From the NCBI GenBank assembly GCA_020723855.1, contig DYIB01000017.1, positions 1 to 35,312 on the forward strand: a DNA stretch of 35,312 bases, written 5' to 3'. Below are positions 1 through 9,715 of the stretch, piece after piece. The notes under the pieces were generated by a model, which was given only the letters and a program-made list of their open reading frames with translations, searched no databases and was not told the origin of the DNA. The number at the start of each line of letters is the position of its first letter. Position 1 is the stretch's first letter. A program made the position numbers and the translations under genes. Origin of the DNA: Uliginosibacterium gangwonense (GTDB taxonomy: Bacteria; Pseudomonadota; Gammaproteobacteria; Burkholderiales; Rhodocyclaceae).

Positions 1-2
1 GC

Positions 3-2765
3 TACATCGACGGCAATCCCGACCATCCGCTGAACCAGGGCGTCATCTGCGCCAAGGGTTCCAGCGGCATCATGAAGCAGTATTCGCCGGCGCGGCTCAC
101 CCGTCCGCTGCTGCGCAAGCAGGGCACCGAGCGTGGCAGCGCCGAATTCGAGCCCATCACCTGGGAGCAGGCCTTCGCCCTGCTGACCGAACGCCTGGCC
201 AGGATCCGCTCCAGCGATCCGAAGAAGTTCGCCCTGTTTACGGGGCGCGACCAGATGCAGGCGCTCACCGGCCTGTTCGCGCGCCAGTTCGGCACGCCCA
301 ACTACGCCGCCCACGGCGGCTTCTGCTCGGTGAACATGGCGCCCGGCATCATCTACATCATCGGCGGCTCTTTCTGGGAGTTCGGCGGCCCCGACCTGGA
401 GCGGGCCAAGCTGTTCGTCATGCTGGGCACGGCCGAGGACCACCACTCCAATCCCCTCAAGATCGCCCTCTCGAAGTTCAAGCGCGAGGGTGGCCGTTTC
501 ATTTCCGTGAACCCGGTGCGCACCGGCTATTCGGCCGTCGCCGACGAGTGGGTGCCGATCCGCCCGGGCACCGACGGCGCGCTGCTGCTGGCCCTGATCC
601 ACGAGATCATCGCCCAGGGGCTGTACGACCGGGAGTTCCTGGTGCGCTACACCAACGCCGGGCAACTGGTGAACCTGGACGAGACGAGCGACGAGTACGG
701 CATGTTCGTGCGCAACGAGGTGCCGGAACTGGAGGGCTGCGTCGAGACCCAGAACGAGCTGTGGTGGGACCGCATAAGCGGCAAGCCGGTGCTCACCCAC
801 AGCGCGGGCGCCGATCCCTATCTGCTCGGCCATTTCGCCCTGCCCGACGGCACCCGGGTGGCGCCGGCCTTCCAGTTGCTGCAGGAGCGCGTCAAGACTT
901 ACACGCCCGAGTGGGCGGCGGCCATCACCGGCATTCCCGCCGGGACCATCCGCCACCTGGCCCAGGAGATGGGCGTGACGGCACGCGACCACAAGATCGA
1001 GCTGCCCATCCCCTGGACCGATTCCTGGGGCAGGGAGCACGAGACGGTGACCGGCAATCCCGTCGCCTTCCATGCCATGCGCGGGCTGGCCGCCCATTCC
1101 AACGGCTTCCAGACCATACGGGCGCTCGCCGTGCTCATGACCCTGCTGGGCACCATCGACCGGCCCGGCGGATTCCGCCACAAGGCGCCCTTCCCGCGGC
1201 CCATCCCGCCCTGCGCCAAGACGCCCAACACCCCCCTGGCGATCAAGCCGAACACGCCCCTGGACGGCATGGCCCTGGGCTGGCCCGCCGAGCCGGACGA
1301 TCTGTTCGTAGACGAGGACGGCACGCCGGTGCGCATCGACAAGGCCTTCTCCTGGGAGTACCCCTTGTCGGTGCATGGCCTCATGCACAACGTCATCACC
1401 AATGCCTGGCGCGGCGATCCCTACCGCATCGACACCCTGCTCATCTTCATGGCGAACATGGCCTGGAACTCGACCATGAACACGGTGGAGGTGCGGCGCA
1501 TGCTCAACGACCGGGACGAGAACGGCGAGTACAAGATCCCCTTCCTGGTGGTATGCGATGCCTTCCAGTCGGAGATGACGGCTTTCGCCGATCTCATCCT
1601 GCCGGACACCACCTACCTGGAACGCCACGACGTGATGTCCATGCTCGACCGGCCCATTTCCGAGTTCGACGGCCCCGTGGACTCGGTGCGCATTCCCGTG
1701 CTGCCGCCCACCGGCGAATGCAAGCCGTTCCAGGAGGTGCTGATCGAGCTGGGCACGCGCCTGAAGCTGCCGGCCTTCGTCACCGGGGACGGCCGCCGCA
1801 GGTACCGGGACTATCCCGACTTCATCGTGAATTACGAGACCGAACCCGGCTCAGGGATAGGCTTCCTGGCGGGCTGGCGCGGGCGCGGGGGCGAGAAGGC
1901 CATGCGCGGCGAGCCCAACCCGGCCCAGTGGGAAATGTACGAGCGCAACGACTGCGTGTTCCACTACGAGCTGCCCAAGTCCTACCAGTACATGCGCAAC
2001 TGGAACAAGGGCTATCTCGAGTGGTCCCAGCGCATGCGCCTGACGCGCTACGCCGAGCCCATCCTGATCCACCTCTACTCGGAGGTGCTGCAGAAGTTCC
2101 GCCTCGCCGCCCGGGGCAAGGGCATCACGCGCAAGCCGCCGGCCCATCTGCGCCAGCGCATCGACACCTATTTCGATCCCCTGCCGTTCTACTACGAGCC
2201 GCTGGAGGCCCAGGTCACCGACCGGCACAAGTACCCGCTGGCGGCGGTGACCCAGCGCCCCATGGCCATGTACCATTCCTGGGACTCCCAGAACGCCTGG
2301 CTGCGGCAGATCCACACCCACAATTACCTGCACGTCAATGCGCAAACGGCACACGCCTTGGGGATAGAGGACGGCGACTGGATCTGGGTCGAGTCCCCCT
2401 GGGGCCGGGTGCGCTGCATGGCGCGCCACTCGGAGGCGGTGGAGCCGGGCACGGTGTGGACCTGGAATGCCATCGGCAAGGCGGCGGGGGCATGGAATCT
2501 GGCGCCCGAGGCGAACGAGGCGCGCCGCGGCTTCCTGCTCAACCACCTGATCAGCGAGGAGCTGCCCCTGGATTCGGGCCGGGTGTCCAACTCGGACCCG
2601 ATCACCGGACAGGCGGGTTGGTACGACGTGCGCGTGCGCATCTACAAGGCCGAAGCGGACGAACCCCAGGAAGTCTCCCCCCAGTTCGAACCCATGAAGC
2701 CGCTGCCGGGCACCCAGCCCCAGCACAGGGGCTGGCTGGCTTATTTCGCCGGGGGGCGCAAGTGA
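3..2765 (+). CDS. soeA: Molybdopterin oxidoreductase, SoeA-like sulfite dehydrogenase catalytic subunit (5' end truncated by window)
   Basis: Frame stays open upstream of the listed ATG at 72 (YIDGNPDHPLNQGVICAKGSSGIM...), matching the molybdopterin oxidoreductase N-terminal Fe4S4 region; molybdopterin and dinucleotide-binding domain motifs follow; FeS subunit and DmsC-type membrane subunit directly downstream. Confidence 0.85.
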   Translation, partial: YIDGNPDHPLNQGVICAKGSSGIMKQYSPARLTRPLLRKQGTERGSAEFEPITWEQAFALLTERLARIRSSDPKKFALFTGRDQMQALTGLFARQFGTPNYAAHGGFCSVNMAPGIIYIIGGSFWEFGGPDLERAKLFVMLGTAEDHHSNPLKIALSKFKREGGRFISVNPVRTGYSAVADEWVPIRPGTDGALLLALIHEIIAQGLYDREFLVRYTNAGQLVNLDETSDEYGMFVRNEVPELEGCVETQNELWWDRISGKPVLTHSAGADPYLLGHFALPDGTRVAPAFQLLQERVKTYTPEWAAAITGIPAGTIRHLAQEMGVTARDHKIELPIPWTDSWGREHETVTGNPVAFHAMRGLAAHSNGFQTIRALAVLMTLLGTIDRPGGFRHKAPFPRPIPPCAKTPNTPLAIKPNTPLDGMALGWPAEPDDLFVDEDGTPVRIDKAFSWEYPLSVHGLMHNVITNAWRGDPYRIDTLLIFMANMAWNSTMNTVEVRRMLNDRDENGEYKIPFLVVCDAFQSEMTAFADLILPDTTYLERHDVMSMLDRPISEFDGPVDSVRIPVLPPTGECKPFQEVLIELGTRLKLPAFVTGDGRRRYRDYPDFIVNYETEPGSGIGFLAGWRGRGGEKAMRGEPNPAQWEMYERNDCVFHYELPKSYQYMRNWNKGYLEWSQRMRLTRYAEPILIHLYSEVLQKFRLAARGKGITRKPPAHLRQRIDTYFDPLPFYYEPLEAQVTDRHKYPLAAVTQRPMAMYHSWDSQNAWLRQIHTHNYLHVNAQTAHALGIEDGDWIWVESPWGRVRCMARHSEAVEPGTVWTWNAIGKAAGAWNLAPEANEARRGFLLNHLISEELPLDSGRVSNSDPITGQAGWYDVRVRIYKAEADEPQEVSPQFEPMKPLPGTQPQHRGWLAYFAGGRK

Positions 2766-2793
2766 CGCAACTCGGAATCAAGGAGCGCTCGCT

Positions 2794-3525
2794 ATGACTC
2801 AGCTCGCGCTGGTCATAGACCTCAACGTCTGCGTCGGCTGCCACGCCTGCGTTACTAGCTGCAAGGAGTGGAACACTTCCGGCGCGGCCGGAGTGCTGAG
2901 CGACCAGCGGCCCTTCGACGCCGATCCCAGCGGCACCTTCTTCAACCGCGTGCAGACCTTCGAGGTGGGGGAGTTCCCCAACACCCAGACGGTGCATTTC
3001 CCCAAGTCCTGCCTGCACTGCGAGGAACCGCCCTGCGTGCCGGTGTGTCCGACGGGCGCTTACTATAAGCGGCCGGAGGACGGCATCGTCCTGGTCGATT
3101 ACGACAAATGCATCGGCTGCAAGTACTGCTCGTGGGCCTGCCCCTATGGCGCGCGCGAGCTGGACGAGCACCAGAAGGTGATGAAGAAATGCACCCTGTG
3201 CGTGGACCGCATCCATGATCCGCAACTGCCGGAGGTCGACCGCAAGCCCGCCTGCGTCAAGGCCTGCCCGACCAACGCGCGCCTGTTCGGCGACATCCAC
3301 GATCCCGATTCGGAAGTGTCGCGCGCCATCCGCGAGCAGGGTGGCTACACCCTCATGCCCGAATGGGGCACGCAGCCGGCCAACCACTACCTGCCGCGGC
3401 GCAAGAACACCATGAAGATCCACGAGGACGAACTGCTGCGGGCCGACAATCCACTCAAGATCGACGGCAAGTTGCCCAAGCCGCGGCTGTCGGAGCCGGC
3501 GCTGGACGACGTCACTTCCTGGTAG
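2794..3525 (+). CDS. soeB: 4Fe-4S ferredoxin-type electron transfer subunit, SoeB-like
   Basis: Multiple CxxCxxC clusters (CVGCHACVTSCKEW, CLHCEEPPCVPVCPTGA, CIGCKYCSWACPYGA); follows soeA. Confidence 0.87.
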   Translation: MTQLALVIDLNVCVGCHACVTSCKEWNTSGAAGVLSDQRPFDADPSGTFFNRVQTFEVGEFPNTQTVHFPKSCLHCEEPPCVPVCPTGAYYKRPEDGIVLVDYDKCIGCKYCSWACPYGARELDEHQKVMKKCTLCVDRIHDPQLPEVDRKPACVKACPTNARLFGDIHDPDSEVSRAIREQGGYTLMPEWGTQPANHYLPRRKNTMKIHEDELLRADNPLKIDGKLPKPRLSEPALDDVTSW

Positions 3526-3532
3526 CGGCAGC

Positions 3533-4510
3533 ATGCGTCCAGCCTTCTCGGTCATCTTCCTCACCACCCTCATCGGCGTCGGCCAGGGCCTGTTCCTGGC
3601 CTTGTACACCGGGCAGACCCACGCCCTGTTCGGGCTGCTGCCGCCCCAGGACGGCCGCGCCTTCCAGGCCATCGGCAGCCTCGTCTCTCTGCTGTTCCTC
3701 GGCGCCGGGCTGGTGGCGTCGGTGTTCCATCTGGGGCGCCCGGAACGGGCCTGGCGCGCCGCGGCGCAATGGCGCACCTCCTGGCTGTCGCGGGAGGTGA
3801 TCGTGCTGCCGGCGTTCATGGCAGCCGTGGCACTCTACGGCGCGGCCCACTGGTTCGGCTGGCGCACACCCCTGTTCGCCCTGCCGGGGGGCTATGGTGT
3901 GGACCCGACGCTGCTGCTCGGCACCCTGGGCGCGCTGCTGTGCTTCGCCCTGTTCGTCTGTACCGCCATGATCTACGCGTGCCTGCGCTTCCTGCAGGAA
4001 TGGCACACGCCGCTCACGGTGGTGAACTACGTGCTGCTCGGCGGCGCTTCCGGCTTCGTGCTGGCCACGGCCTTCGCCGCGCACGCGGCACCGGAGACGA
4101 CCGCGTTCTTCGGCGGCTGGGCGATGGTGCTGACGGCCGCGGCCCTGGTGAGCCGCGGCGCCACCCTGGTGCGCAATGCCCGGCTCAAGCCCAAGTCGTC
4201 GCTACGCACCGCCATCGGCGTCAAGCATCCGAAGATCGCGCAGAAATCCATGGGCTTCATGGGCGGGTCCTTCAACACGCGCGAGTTCTTCCACGGCAGG
4301 AGCGCGGCCTTCCTGCGCTCGGTGAAGTGGCTGTTCCTGCTGCTGGCCTTCGTTCTGCCCCTGGCGCTGCTGGCCGGCGGCATCACCGGAGCGCCGTCGC
4401 TCCTGGCGCTGGCCTTCCTGCTCCAGTATGTCGGCCTGGTGGCGGAGCGCTGGTTCTTCTTCGCCCAGGTCAATCACCCCCAGAACCTCTATTATCAGGT
4501 GGTGGGATAA
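3533..4510 (+). CDS. soeC: DmsC-family membrane anchor, SoeC-like
   Basis: Polytopic hydrophobic protein starting MRPAFSVIFLTTLIGVGQGLFLALYTG with the DmsC-like FHLGRPERAWRA motif; third gene of a CISM operon. Confidence 0.83.
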   Translation: MRPAFSVIFLTTLIGVGQGLFLALYTGQTHALFGLLPPQDGRAFQAIGSLVSLLFLGAGLVASVFHLGRPERAWRAAAQWRTSWLSREVIVLPAFMAAVALYGAAHWFGWRTPLFALPGGYGVDPTLLLGTLGALLCFALFVCTAMIYACLRFLQEWHTPLTVVNYVLLGGASGFVLATAFAAHAAPETTAFFGGWAMVLTAAALVSRGATLVRNARLKPKSSLRTAIGVKHPKIAQKSMGFMGGSFNTREFFHGRSAAFLRSVKWLFLLLAFVLPLALLAGGITGAPSLLALAFLLQYVGLVAERWFFFAQVNHPQNLYYQVVG

Positions 4511-4543
4511 AACCCACCCCATAGGCGGGATAGAAAAATACGA

Positions 4544-4572
4544 TTGCGGCAAGGTTCAAACATTAGTATATT
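4544..4572 (+). promoter_or_regulatory. Candidate sigma70 promoter for tusA-shdr operon
   Basis: TTGCGG (4544-4549), 17-bp spacer, TATATT (4567-4572), in an AT-rich patch within GC-rich surroundings upstream of tusA. Confidence 0.5.
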
Positions 4573-4627
4573 AGGCATATCTAAATTAACATTGGATTCC
4601 GGGGACAACCACTCAAAAGGAAGCGCC

Positions 4628-4855
4628 ATGAATTTCGACAAAGAACTGGACGCCCGCGGGCTGAACTGCCCGCTGCCCATCCTGCGTACCAAGAAGGTGC
4701 TGGCGGAAATGAGCAGCGGCCAGGTGCTGCGGGTGGTCGCTACCGATCCTGGCTCGGTGAAGGACTTCCAGGCCTTCGCCAAGCAGACCGGCAACGAGCT
4801 CCTGTCCCAGCAAGAGAAGGGCAAGGAGTTCGAGTTCTTTCTGAAGCGCAAGTAA
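4628..4855 (+). CDS. tusA: TusA-family sulfurtransferase
   Basis: MNFDKELDARGLNCPLPILRTKKVL with CPxP motif; start at 4628 chosen over the upstream TTG at 4544, which lies in the promoter-like region. Confidence 0.93.
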   Translation: MNFDKELDARGLNCPLPILRTKKVLAEMSSGQVLRVVATDPGSVKDFQAFAKQTGNELLSQQEKGKEFEFFLKRK

Positions 4856-4865
4856 CAGCGTTCCA

Positions 4866-4898
4866 CGCTCCGGTCGGATTCCCTGCCGAACCGGAGCG
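4866..4898 (+). other. Intercistronic RNA hairpin between tusA and shdrC1
   Basis: CGCTCCGGT (4866-4874) pairs with ACCGGAGCG (4890-4898); inner CGG/CCG pairing extends it; no following T tract. Confidence 0.55.
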
Positions 4899-4946
4899 CT
4901 ACAAAGCCGCCTGCGAGCGGCACCACAAGAGGGAAGGAGACAAGAC

Positions 4947-5636
4947 ATGGCGACCTACGCCGAAATGCGCGAGGTGTTCGAGGACATCCGCAGCGATTTC
5001 CGTTACGACCACGAGTTGAACGGCTGCCTCAACTGCGGCATCTGTACCGCCACCTGTCCCTCCGCCCAGTTCTACGACTACAGCCCGCGGGAGATCGTCC
5101 AGCTCCTGTGGACCGAGAACGTGGAACAGGTCTACGACGCCATGCAGGAGAAGATCTGGGCCTGCGCCCAGTGCATGACCTGCGCCGCGCGCTGCCCCTT
5201 CAAGAATTCCCCGGGGGGGCTGGTCGCCATCATGCGCGAGGTGGCGATCAAGCACGGCTTCCAGTCCGCCAAGGATGTGCTGCGTCCCTTCGGCCGCGTG
5301 ATGCTCAAGCTCATCACCACCGGCAACCAGCTTTCCCCCGACATGATCCAGCCGGACCACTTCCCCGACTGGGGCCCCAACATCCAGAAGGTGGAGGGGG
5401 ATCTGCGCACCCTGCGCAAGGCCATTCCCATGAAGACCCTGCAGACCACCAACACCGCCTGGGAGGTGTCCCTCAAGACCTCGGTGGAGATGTACACCAT
5501 CTGGGAAATGACCGGCGTGTTCCAGCAGCTCGAAACCATGGACGAGAACCTCTTCAGCGTCATCGAAGACTTCATCGAGGAGAAAAGGGAAGAGTACGAC
5601 GACTGGTTGGAAGAGCAGGAAGAGGATGACGATTAA
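4947..5636 (+). CDS. shdrC1: sHdrC1, HdrC-like iron-sulfur protein
   Basis: Two 4Fe-4S motifs (CLNCGICTATCPSAQ, CAQCMTCAARCPFKN); first gene of C1-B1-A-hyp-C2-B2 order. Confidence 0.88.
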   Translation: MATYAEMREVFEDIRSDFRYDHELNGCLNCGICTATCPSAQFYDYSPREIVQLLWTENVEQVYDAMQEKIWACAQCMTCAARCPFKNSPGGLVAIMREVAIKHGFQSAKDVLRPFGRVMLKLITTGNQLSPDMIQPDHFPDWGPNIQKVEGDLRTLRKAIPMKTLQTTNTAWEVSLKTSVEMYTIWEMTGVFQQLETMDENLFSVIEDFIEEKREEYDDWLEEQEEDDD

Positions 5637-5674
5637 CAGGCGTTGCGTTACCCGCCACCCATAAGGAGCCAAAC

Positions 5675-7024
5675 ATGATCCCCGACAGCAACGAACCCCG
5701 CGGCATCGCCGGACACGGCGCCTTCTTCCAGCCCACCAACCTGCCCGCCGACCAGGCGGAGAAGGCAACCGACTGGGTGAGAAAGCGCGTGGACCGGCGC
5801 GAGCTGGATCTGGCCGAGCGCATGGACGACGTGCGCGAGCATATGTGGCAGCTGGAGAAGGAGGGCGAGATTATCGTCCACCGCATCACCGACGCCCACA
5901 AGCCGGTGATGGTGAAGACCCTGTTCGGTTGGGACAAGAAGATTCCCACCCTGCAGTTGTGGCACCACAAATCCTGCGGCCAGTGCGGCAACATTCCCGG
6001 CTATCCCACCTCGCTGCTGTGGACCATGAATCAGCTCGGCTACCAGCCGGGCCGCGACTACCTGGACGAGACCGACCAGACGTCCTGTACCGCCTGGAAC
6101 TATCACGGCTCCGGCATCGGCAACGTGGAATCGCTCGCGGCCGTGTTCCTGCGCAACTTCCACCAGGCCTATGTATCGGGCCAGAAGCTGGGACACGGCG
6201 CGGGCCACTTCTTCCCCCTGGTCCATTGCGGCACCTCTTTTGGCAACTACAAGGAGATCCGCAAGTACCTCGTCGAATCGCCCCAGTTGCGCGAGAAGGT
6301 GAAGAAGATCCTCGGCAAGCTGGGCCGCCTGGTGGACGGCAAGCTGGTCATCCCCGAAGAGATCGTGCATTACTCCGAGTGGGTGCACGTCATGCGCCAA
6401 CGCATCGCCTCGGAGCTGCAGAAGATCGATGTGTCCAACATCCGCGTCACGGTGCACATGGCCTGTCACTATTCCAAGATGGTGCACGAGGACGCCATCT
6501 ACGACCCCGACGTGCTGGGGGGCAACCGCGCCGCCACCGGCACCGGCATCGCCCAGGCCCTGGGCGCCCAGGTGATCGACTACTCGACCTGGTACGACTG
6601 CTGCGGTTTCGGCTTCCGCCACATCATTTCCGAGCGCGAGTTTACCCGCTCCTTCACCATCGATCGCAAGATCAAGGTGGCGCGCGAGGAAGCCCAGGCC
6701 GACCTCATGCTGGGCATCGACACGGGCTGCGTCACCACCATGGACAAGAACCAATGGATCGGCCAGGCCCATGAGCAGAAGTATTCCCTGCCCATCATGG
6801 CCGACATCCAGTTCGCCGCGCTCGCCTGCGGTGCCGATCCCCTCAAGATCGTGCAACTGCAATGGCATGCCAGCCCGTGCGAGGACGTGGTGGAGAAGAT
6901 GGGCATTTCCTGGAGCGAGGCGAAGAAGCGCTTCGAGGAGTACCTGCAGGAGGTGAAGGCGGGCAAGATCGAATACCTGTACGACCCGCAGCTTGCCAAC
7001 AGCATGGCCCGGGCATCGGTTTAA
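5675..7024 (+). CDS. shdrB1: sHdrB1, HdrB-like CCG-domain protein
   Basis: Cysteine-rich segments HHKSCGQCGN, MACHYSKMV...WYDCCGFGFRH...GIDTGCVTTM; adjacent to shdrC1 and shdrA. Confidence 0.88.
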   Translation: MIPDSNEPRGIAGHGAFFQPTNLPADQAEKATDWVRKRVDRRELDLAERMDDVREHMWQLEKEGEIIVHRITDAHKPVMVKTLFGWDKKIPTLQLWHHKSCGQCGNIPGYPTSLLWTMNQLGYQPGRDYLDETDQTSCTAWNYHGSGIGNVESLAAVFLRNFHQAYVSGQKLGHGAGHFFPLVHCGTSFGNYKEIRKYLVESPQLREKVKKILGKLGRLVDGKLVIPEEIVHYSEWVHVMRQRIASELQKIDVSNIRVTVHMACHYSKMVHEDAIYDPDVLGGNRAATGTGIAQALGAQVIDYSTWYDCCGFGFRHIISEREFTRSFTIDRKIKVAREEAQADLMLGIDTGCVTTMDKNQWIGQAHEQKYSLPIMADIQFAALACGADPLKIVQLQWHASPCEDVVEKMGISWSEAKKRFEEYLQEVKAGKIEYLYDPQLANSMARASV

Positions 7025-7039
7025 CGCGACGGAGAAGGC

Positions 7040-8089
7040 ATGAACGATACGATTCTGGTGGTGGGTGCCGGCCCCTGCGGCCTGTCGGCGGCCCATGCGG
7101 CGGCGACGGCCGGCAAACGCGTGGTCCTGGTGGAGAAGGAGCAGGTGCTGGGCGGCGCCCCCATCCTCTCGGGCTACGCCAGGCTGGTGCCCTCGGGCGA
7201 ATGGGCCAAGGACGCCATCGGGCGCATGGTGAAGCGCGTGGAGGACGATCCCGCCGTCACCATTCGCAAGGGCAGCAAGGTGACGAAGCTGGAGGGTGAG
7301 GCGGGCGATTTCACCGCCACCCTGTCCAACGGCGAGCCGGTCCAGGCCGGCGCCATCATCCTCGGCACCGGATTCACCCACTTCGATTCCATCAACAAGC
7401 CCGAGTGGGGCTTCGGCACCTTCGAGGACGTGGTCACCACCACCCAGGTGGAGCAGATGATCGGCGCCGGCAAGGTGTACTGTCCCTCGGACGGACGCGT
7501 GCCCGAGCGGGTGTGCATCCTGCTGTGCGTGGGCTCGCGCGACCGCCAGATCGGGCGCGAGTGGTGCTCCAAGATCTGCTGCACCGTGTCCACCAACCTG
7601 GCCATGGAGATCAAGGAGCTGTCGCCCAAGACGGACGTCTACATCTACTACATGGACATCCGCACCTTCGGCCTGTATGAGGACAAGTTCTACTGGCGTT
7701 CCCAGGAGGAATTCCGCACCAAGTTCGTCAAGGCGCGCATCGCCGAAGTGACCCGGGGCGCCGACGGCAGGCTGCTGGTGAAGGGCGAGGACACCCTGGT
7801 CAAGCGCCCCATCGTCATTCCCTTCGACCTGGTGGTGCACGCCATCGGCATGGATCCCAACACGGACAATCCGGAAATCGCCAAGGTGTTCGGCATCGAG
7901 CTGGAAAAGCACGGCTTCATCGCCCGCAACGAGCACTATACCGGCTCCTTCGCCACCAACCGTCCGGGCGTCTATGCCGGCGGCTCGGCCCTTGGGCCGG
8001 AGGACATCGACACCAGCATCTCCCACGGCCTGGCCATGGCCATGCGCGCCATCGGAGACTTGAATGCTCTGGCCCGGAAGGCCGCGTAG
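7040..8089 (+). CDS. shdrA: sHdrA, FAD-binding HdrA-like flavoprotein
   Basis: N-terminal dinucleotide fold VVGAGPCGLSAAHAAATAGKRVVLVEKE; short (349 aa) HdrA-like protein in conserved order. Confidence 0.9.
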   Translation: MNDTILVVGAGPCGLSAAHAAATAGKRVVLVEKEQVLGGAPILSGYARLVPSGEWAKDAIGRMVKRVEDDPAVTIRKGSKVTKLEGEAGDFTATLSNGEPVQAGAIILGTGFTHFDSINKPEWGFGTFEDVVTTTQVEQMIGAGKVYCPSDGRVPERVCILLCVGSRDRQIGREWCSKICCTVSTNLAMEIKELSPKTDVYIYYMDIRTFGLYEDKFYWRSQEEFRTKFVKARIAEVTRGADGRLLVKGEDTLVKRPIVIPFDLVVHAIGMDPNTDNPEIAKVFGIELEKHGFIARNEHYTGSFATNRPGVYAGGSALGPEDIDTSISHGLAMAMRAIGDLNALARKAA

Positions 8090-8936
8090 CACAGACACCG
8101 TCGAGCGGGACTTCATCGCGCCGGCAACCCTGCCGGTGACCCTCGATGAGGCGCTGTTCGAGCGCCACCTGCAGACGCTGGAGCAGGCGGCGGCGCGGGA
8201 CGGCGGCGTGGAAGCCTACCTAGACAGCCTGTCGGCCAAGCAGCGCCTGTTCGCCGCGGCCCTGGCGCCCGAAGCGCTGGCCCGCTTCGATCTGGAGGCG
8301 GCGGAAGTCCTGCTGGAGACGGTGTTTTCCGCCCGGCGCAGGCTGTATCCGCTGCTGGAAGCCATGGAGGAGCGCCTGCCCGAGGTGCTGGAAGACCTGC
8401 TCTACGGCACCGGTGCCCTGGCGGCACGCATGACGGCCTTCGTCGAAGCGTTGCCCTATCCGGCCGCCCCGGCGCGCAAGGTGGCGGCCAAGCTGCGCCG
8501 CGCCGCCTGGGACTTCGCCGCCGAGTGTCTGCACTTCCGCGACCCGGCCCGCTATCCGCTGCTGGCGCGCTGGGTGTGGGATGCCCAGACCATGAGCGGC
8601 GCCCTGCGCGAATTCGTGGCGGGCGCTGCCAGCGATGCCCGCCTGCCCCTGGACAACCGCCCGGAGACGATCGAGGGCGCGCGCGCCTGGCTGGCCGAGC
8701 GCATCGAGCGCCGCGGCATCTATCGGGACGTGGCCCTGTGGGTGGATATGGTGATGGCGGCGGCCTATTCCCACTACTTCCGCGCCATGACCGGCGGCAC
8801 TCTGGGCGGCGACTTCACCCGGGGCATAGGGCCGGAAGAGGAAATCAAGAAGCTGCTGGGCATAGACCCCGCCCGCCGCAGCGGCAAATCGAAGGTGGTG
8901 AAGGCCACAGAGGAAGACAAGCATGCCAATTCATGA
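8064..8936 (+). CDS. shdrH: Conserved hypothetical protein of sHdr clusters (between sHdrA and sHdrC2)
   Basis: 290-aa ORF overlapping the shdrA 3' end and the shdrC2 start; occupies the conserved hyp position; no recognisable domain by eye. Confidence 0.75.
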   Translation: MLWPGRPRSTDTVERDFIAPATLPVTLDEALFERHLQTLEQAAARDGGVEAYLDSLSAKQRLFAAALAPEALARFDLEAAEVLLETVFSARRRLYPLLEAMEERLPEVLEDLLYGTGALAARMTAFVEALPYPAAPARKVAAKLRRAAWDFAAECLHFRDPARYPLLARWVWDAQTMSGALREFVAGAASDARLPLDNRPETIEGARAWLAERIERRGIYRDVALWVDMVMAAAYSHYFRAMTGGTLGGDFTRGIGPEEEIKKLLGIDPARRSGKSKVVKATEEDKHANS

Positions 8937-9699
8937 AAAGTCCCTGCTGACGCCGGATCAGATCATGACCGCCGACAAGCTGGTCATCGACGGCGTCGAC
9001 GTGTCGGGCCACTGGAACACCATGATCAAGCCCCGCACGATCACGGACTACGATCCCGACTTCTACAAGAAGATCGAGGGCCTGCCCGGCGGCGAGAACG
9101 TCTCCCGCTGCTGGCAGTGCGGCTCGTGCACCAACTCGTGCACCATGTACGCCATCAACCCTGACTTCAACCCGCGCTACTGGATCTACTGCACCAACCT
9201 GGGCCTGCAGAGCGAGATCGTCAAGGACAAGGACATCATCTGGCAGTGCGTGTCGTGCAACAAGTGCACCAACATCTGCCCCAAGGACGTAAAGCCCGAG
9301 GGCGTGATGAAGGCCCTGGCCCACTGGCTGGAGCTGGAAGGCCATACGCCCAAGAGCAAGTCCAGCGTGTTCGACGAGGAGTTCACGCGCCAGTGCCTGG
9401 CGCGTGGGCGCATCGAGGACTCGGAAGTGATGTTTAACTTCTTCAAGAAGACCGACCAGGACGTGGTGCGGCTGGTGAAGACCGGCTGGCTGGGTGTGTT
9501 CATCGCCCGCATGAACAAGTGGACCGAATTGCGCGCCGGCCGGTGGGGCAAGTTCCTGGCGCGCATGCCCATCACCGGGCCCCTCAAGATGGCCTGGGCC
9601 ATGGTATTCAAGCCCCGCACCAAGAGCTGGGGCCGCACCGGGGAGGTACTGGCCGCGTACGTGGAAGAACAGAAGCGCAAGGCCCACGCGGCCCATTGA
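8923..9699 (+). CDS. shdrC2: sHdrC2, HdrC-like iron-sulfur protein
   Basis: CWQCGSCTNSCTMY and CVSCNKCTNICPKDVKPEGVMKAL motifs. Confidence 0.88.
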   Translation: MPIHEKSLLTPDQIMTADKLVIDGVDVSGHWNTMIKPRTITDYDPDFYKKIEGLPGGENVSRCWQCGSCTNSCTMYAINPDFNPRYWIYCTNLGLQSEIVKDKDIIWQCVSCNKCTNICPKDVKPEGVMKALAHWLELEGHTPKSKSSVFDEEFTRQCLARGRIEDSEVMFNFFKKTDQDVVRLVKTGWLGVFIARMNKWTELRAGRWGKFLARMPITGPLKMAWAMVFKPRTKSWGRTGEVLAAYVEEQKRKAHAAH

Positions 9700-9715
9700 A
9701 CGGAGAGAGACTGAC

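Noticed and set aside
548-2797. 749-aa + strand ORF in an alternate frame of soeA
   Set aside because: Arg/Pro/His/Gly-rich out-of-frame translation of a GC-rich gene; no domain motifs.
4544-4627. Upstream TTG start for TusA (MRQGSNISILGISK...)
   Set aside because: Overlaps the promoter-like -35/-10 region; TusA homology begins at 4628.
5648-8116. 822-aa antisense ORF on the minus strand opposite shdrB1-shdrA
   Set aside because: His/Gly/Leu/Val-rich composition typical of a GC-rich codon shadow; sense strand encodes clear sHdr proteins.
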